Translations under genes and position numbers: made by a program
Shown: positions 5,761-8,071 of the stretch, one piece after another
Layout of the letters: every line of letters begins with the position of its first letter
How positions within the stretch are numbered: the first letter of the stretch is position 1
Source of the DNA: Solidesulfovibrio magneticus
GTDB lineage: Bacteria; Desulfobacterota; Desulfovibrionia; Desulfovibrionales; Desulfovibrionaceae
NCBI GenBank assembly: GCA_002482565.1
Contig: DLGG01000023.1
Span: forward strand, 1 to 8,071
Direction of reading: 5' to 3'
Length of the DNA: 8,071 bases
Notes under the pieces: generated by a model
What the model saw: only the letters and a program-made list of their open reading frames with translations
Told to the model about the DNA's origin: nothing
Databases searched by the model: none

Positions 5761-6924
5761 CTAGGCTTCGATGTGCTTGGTGAACTTGAACTGGGTGCTC
5801 TGGCGCCACGTGTAGTAGGCCGGATCACGGAAGTCATCGATGCAGTGGTGGGTGAACTCCAGATCGCACAGCTCGAAGAACTTTTCCCAGCCGATGCGCT
5901 CGGCCCATTCGCCCAGGCGCTCGTACTTGCGGGCTTCCTTGGCGTAGACCTCGACGATCTGCTTGATCATCTTGGTCAGCGTCGGCCAGCGGGGCGGCTC
6001 GTTGGGGATAAAGGCCACGACGACCTTGGAGAACTTCGGCATGGAGATGCGGTTGGACACCTTGCCGCCGACCATGAGCACGATGCCGTCGCCCTCGCCG
6101 GAAGCGAGCGGCATGGCCGGGCACATGGTGTAGCAGTTGCCGCAGTACATGCAGCGCGAGGCGTTGACCGCAACGGAGTTGACCTTCTTGCCGTCGATTT
6201 CAACCTTGGCCGGCTTGATGGCGCCGGTGGGACAGGCGGAAACGGCCAGGGGCACTTCGCAGATGTTGTCCAGGCGGTCGTGCTCGACGATGGGGGGCTT
6301 GCGGTGGATGCCGACGATGCCGATGTCGGAGCAGTGCACCGCGCCGCACATGTTGAGGCAGCAGGCGAGCGAGATGCGGACCATGGCCGGCAGGGTCATG
6401 GACTGGAAGTACGTAAACATCTCGTCCATGACGGCCTTGACCGGGCCGGAGGCGTCGGTGGCCGGGGTGTGGCAGTGGGCGTAACCCTGGGTGTGGACGA
6501 TGTTGGAGACGCAGGCGCCGGTGCCGCCGACCGGGAACTTCTGGCTGCCGCCAGCGAACTTGCGGGAAGCGAGGTCGGCGATCAGGGCGTCGACGGCGGC
6601 TTCGGTCTCGACCATGAACTCCACGTTGTTACGCGTGGTGAAGCGCAGGTGGCCGCCGCAGTGCTTCTCGGCGATCTCGCAGATCTCGCGGATGTGCGTG
6701 ACGCTCATGAGGCGGGCAGCGCCGACGCGCACGGTGTAGACCACGTCGCCGGACAGGCCGACATGCTTGAGCACGCCGGGTTTGACGATCTCGTGGTAGT
6801 CCCACTGACCTTTGTTTTTCTTGATGACCGGCGGATAGAACTCCTCGAAATGACGAGGACCGATATCCGTGATCCGGTTTTCCATGGGCTTGTCGGGATT
6901 GTATCCGGAAGAGATGAATGCCAT
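5761..6924 (-). CDS. dsrB: dissimilatory sulfite reductase beta subunit
   Basis: This 387-residue beta subunit of DsrAB carries out, with DsrA, DsrC and siroheme, the reduction of sulfite in the cytoplasm as the terminal step of sulfate respiration. The siroheme-coupled [4Fe-4S] ligands are Cys151, Cys188, Cys189 and Cys193 (CHTPATD and SLACCLNMC). The inserted ferredoxin domain has Cys231 (CPTGAI) and Cys258, Cys261, Cys264 (CMYCGNC), plus an extra Cys268. These numbers equal those I recall for the D. vulgaris subunit, and all ligands are kept, so the siroheme in this subunit should be catalytically competent. The C-terminal part (HHCIDDFRDPAYYTWRQ) is typical of DsrB. The start ATG has GGGGGA eight bases upstream, and only 16 bases separate it from the dsrA stop, so dsrA and dsrB are one transcriptional unit. 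The sequence is of the reductive bacterial type. Confidence 0.98.
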   Translation of the reverse strand: MAFISSGYNPDKPMENRITDIGPRHFEEFYPPVIKKNKGQWDYHEIVKPGVLKHVGLSGDVVYTVRVGAARLMSVTHIREICEIAEKHCGGHLRFTTRNNVEFMVETEAAVDALIADLASRKFAGGSQKFPVGGTGACVSNIVHTQGYAHCHTPATDASGPVKAVMDEMFTYFQSMTLPAMVRISLACCLNMCGAVHCSDIGIVGIHRKPPIVEHDRLDNICEVPLAVSACPTGAIKPAKVEIDGKKVNSVAVNASRCMYCGNCYTMCPAMPLASGEGDGIVLMVGGKVSNRISMPKFSKVVVAFIPNEPPRWPTLTKMIKQIVEVYAKEARKYERLGEWAERIGWEKFFELCDLEFTHHCIDDFRDPAYYTWRQSTQFKFTKHIEA

Positions 6925-6940
6925 TTCTTGTGTCCCCCGC

Positions 6941-8071
6941 TTATCTCATGTGTCTCTGGCGATAGGCCTTTTCGTCATGGGCAAAGCCGCCGGGCACCTC
7001 TTCTTCCTTGAAGAAGATGTACGGGTTGGAGCGCGGCTCTTTGACATGCTGCGGCATGGCCTTGATGTTGGTGACCTCAAGCAGCTTCTGGAAGGAGAGA
7101 CGCTTCATGGTCTCGCCCACGCGCTCGCGGTTCTTGCCTTCTTCCATCCACCAGTCCCAGATGTTCTCGATGACTTCCTTGATCTCGTCGTAGGGCTGTT
7201 CGACCACGACGAAGGGAACGAGCAGGGAGGACATCTGCGCGCCGTCCAGGATGGGGGCCTTGGCGCCCAGCAGGATCGAAGCGCCGGTCTCGGCGCCGAT
7301 CTTCACGGCGGCGGGCATCGTGTTGATGCAGTGCATGCAGCGGGTGCAGTTGGCGTTGTCGATGGACAGCTTGGCGCCGTCGTAGCTCATGCAGCCGGTG
7401 GGGCAGCGATCAACGACTTCGGCCACGATGTCGAACTTGCCCCAGTCGCGACCGGAGTGGGAGCCGCCGCCCGGCTTGAACTCGCCGGCGACATAGGCCT
7501 TCACGCGGTCCTGGTCGATGCGGATGTCGTCCTTCCAGGTGCCGATGACCGAGAAGTCGGAGCGGGCGATGGAAGCGACGCAGCCGTTGGGGCAGCCGTC
7601 GAACTTGAACTTGAACTTGTAGGGGAAGGCCGGGCGGTGCAGCTCGTCCTGATAGTCGTTGGTCAGGGTGTGGCACAGATCCTGGGTGTCGTAGCAGGCG
7701 AATTCGCAGCGCGAGGAGCCCAGGCAGTCGGCCGGGGTGCGCAGGTTGCCGCCCGAGCCGCCGAGGTCGGTGTTCATCTTGTGGGTGACGTCGAAGAAAA
7801 TTTCTTCGAGCTGCGGGGTGGTGGTGCCCAGCAGAACGATGTCACCGGTGGAGCCGTGCATGTTGGTCAGGCCGGAACCGCGCAGGTCCCAGATGTCCAT
7901 GATGCCGCGCAGGTATTCGGCGGTGTAGTACTTGCCGGAGGGCTGGGCCAGACGCACGGTGTGGAAGTGCGCGACGCCGGGGAACATTTCGGGCTGGTCG
8001 CAGTAACGGCCGATGACGCCGCCGCCGTAACCGAACACGCCGACGATGCCGCCGTGCTTCCAGTGGGTCTC
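6941..8071 (-). CDS. dsrA: dissimilatory sulfite reductase alpha subunit, N-terminus outside window
   Basis: The frame stays open to the right edge, giving 376 visible residues beginning ETHWKHGG. If the protein has the 437 residues of the D. vulgaris subunit, residues 62-437 are visible. On that numbering the ligands of the first [4Fe-4S] cluster are Cys177 and Cys183 (CLGSSRC) and Cys221 and Cys225 (CPNGC). Those of the ferredoxin domain are Cys284 (CPTGC) and Cys303, Cys306, Cys309 (CTRCMHC). All are intact. DsrA pairs with DsrB in an alpha2beta2 enzyme; in the D. vulgaris structure the alpha-side site is structural and holds sirohydrochlorin rather than catalytic siroheme. The C-terminus ends RQRHMR. 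The GTG at 8038 is an internal Val codon in the VFGYGGG segment, not the start. The promoter and true start lie outside the window. Confidence 0.98.
   Translation of the reverse strand, partial: ETHWKHGGIVGVFGYGGGVIGRYCDQPEMFPGVAHFHTVRLAQPSGKYYTAEYLRGIMDIWDLRGSGLTNMHGSTGDIVLLGTTTPQLEEIFFDVTHKMNTDLGGSGGNLRTPADCLGSSRCEFACYDTQDLCHTLTNDYQDELHRPAFPYKFKFKFDGCPNGCVASIARSDFSVIGTWKDDIRIDQDRVKAYVAGEFKPGGGSHSGRDWGKFDIVAEVVDRCPTGCMSYDGAKLSIDNANCTRCMHCINTMPAAVKIGAETGASILLGAKAPILDGAQMSSLLVPFVVVEQPYDEIKEVIENIWDWWMEEGKNRERVGETMKRLSFQKLLEVTNIKAMPQHVKEPRSNPYIFFKEEEVPGGFAHDEKAYRQRHMR

Noticed and set aside
5755..7011. 418-residue open frame on the plus strand opposite dsrB
   Set aside because: It lies antisense to a gene with every expected cysteine ligand in place. 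Its translation is rich in Gly, Asp, Val and His as expected from reading GC-rich codons backwards, and it shows no family motif.
6111..7405. Shared ferredoxin-type Cys patterns in dsrA and dsrB as a possible duplication in this window
   Set aside because: The similarity is the ancient alpha/beta paralogy of sulfite reductase, not a recent repeat.

Overview
The window looks like chromosomal DNA of a GC-rich sulfate-reducing bacterium of the Desulfovibrionaceae (Desulfovibrio or Solidesulfovibrio type). The clearest reason is a reductive-type dsrAB pair: the Fe-S cysteines of both subunits fall at the numbers I recall for the Desulfovibrio vulgaris proteins, and dsrD and a CbiA/CobB-like gene (dsrN type) follow directly.

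Layout. Positions 1-1649 (+) hold the 3' two-thirds of polA (DNA polymerase I), cut by the window's left edge. Positions 1768-2589 (+) encode a 273-residue tetratricopeptide-like protein with its own ribosome binding site. A hairpin at 2600-2635 sits in the gap between the two convergent gene blocks. Everything from 8071 down to 2745 reads on the minus strand: dsrA (partial, right edge), dsrB, dsrD, the dsrN-type amidase gene, and a 354-residue conserved-looking protein I cannot name, with a faint kinase-like pattern.

How the genes work together. DsrA and DsrB form the siroheme/[4Fe-4S] dissimilatory sulfite reductase, the last enzyme of sulfate respiration. DsrD is the small winged-helix protein tied to DsrAB and reported to stimulate it. 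The dsrN product is best explained as the glutamine-dependent amidase that converts siroheme to siroheme amide for DsrAB. The last gene's position suggests, but does not prove, a related role. dsrC is not in the window.

Non-coding signals of note are a perfect 12-bp hairpin between dsrB and dsrD, a small basic ORF whose stop overlaps the GTG start of dsrN, and two tandem GC-rich palindromes between dsrN and the last gene. I found no tRNA, rRNA, CRISPR array, insertion sequence or integrase, and no gene-free stretch over 300 bases. The window is essentially a core-metabolism locus; the unknown gene and the RNA-level signals in the dsr unit are the parts most worth a second look.
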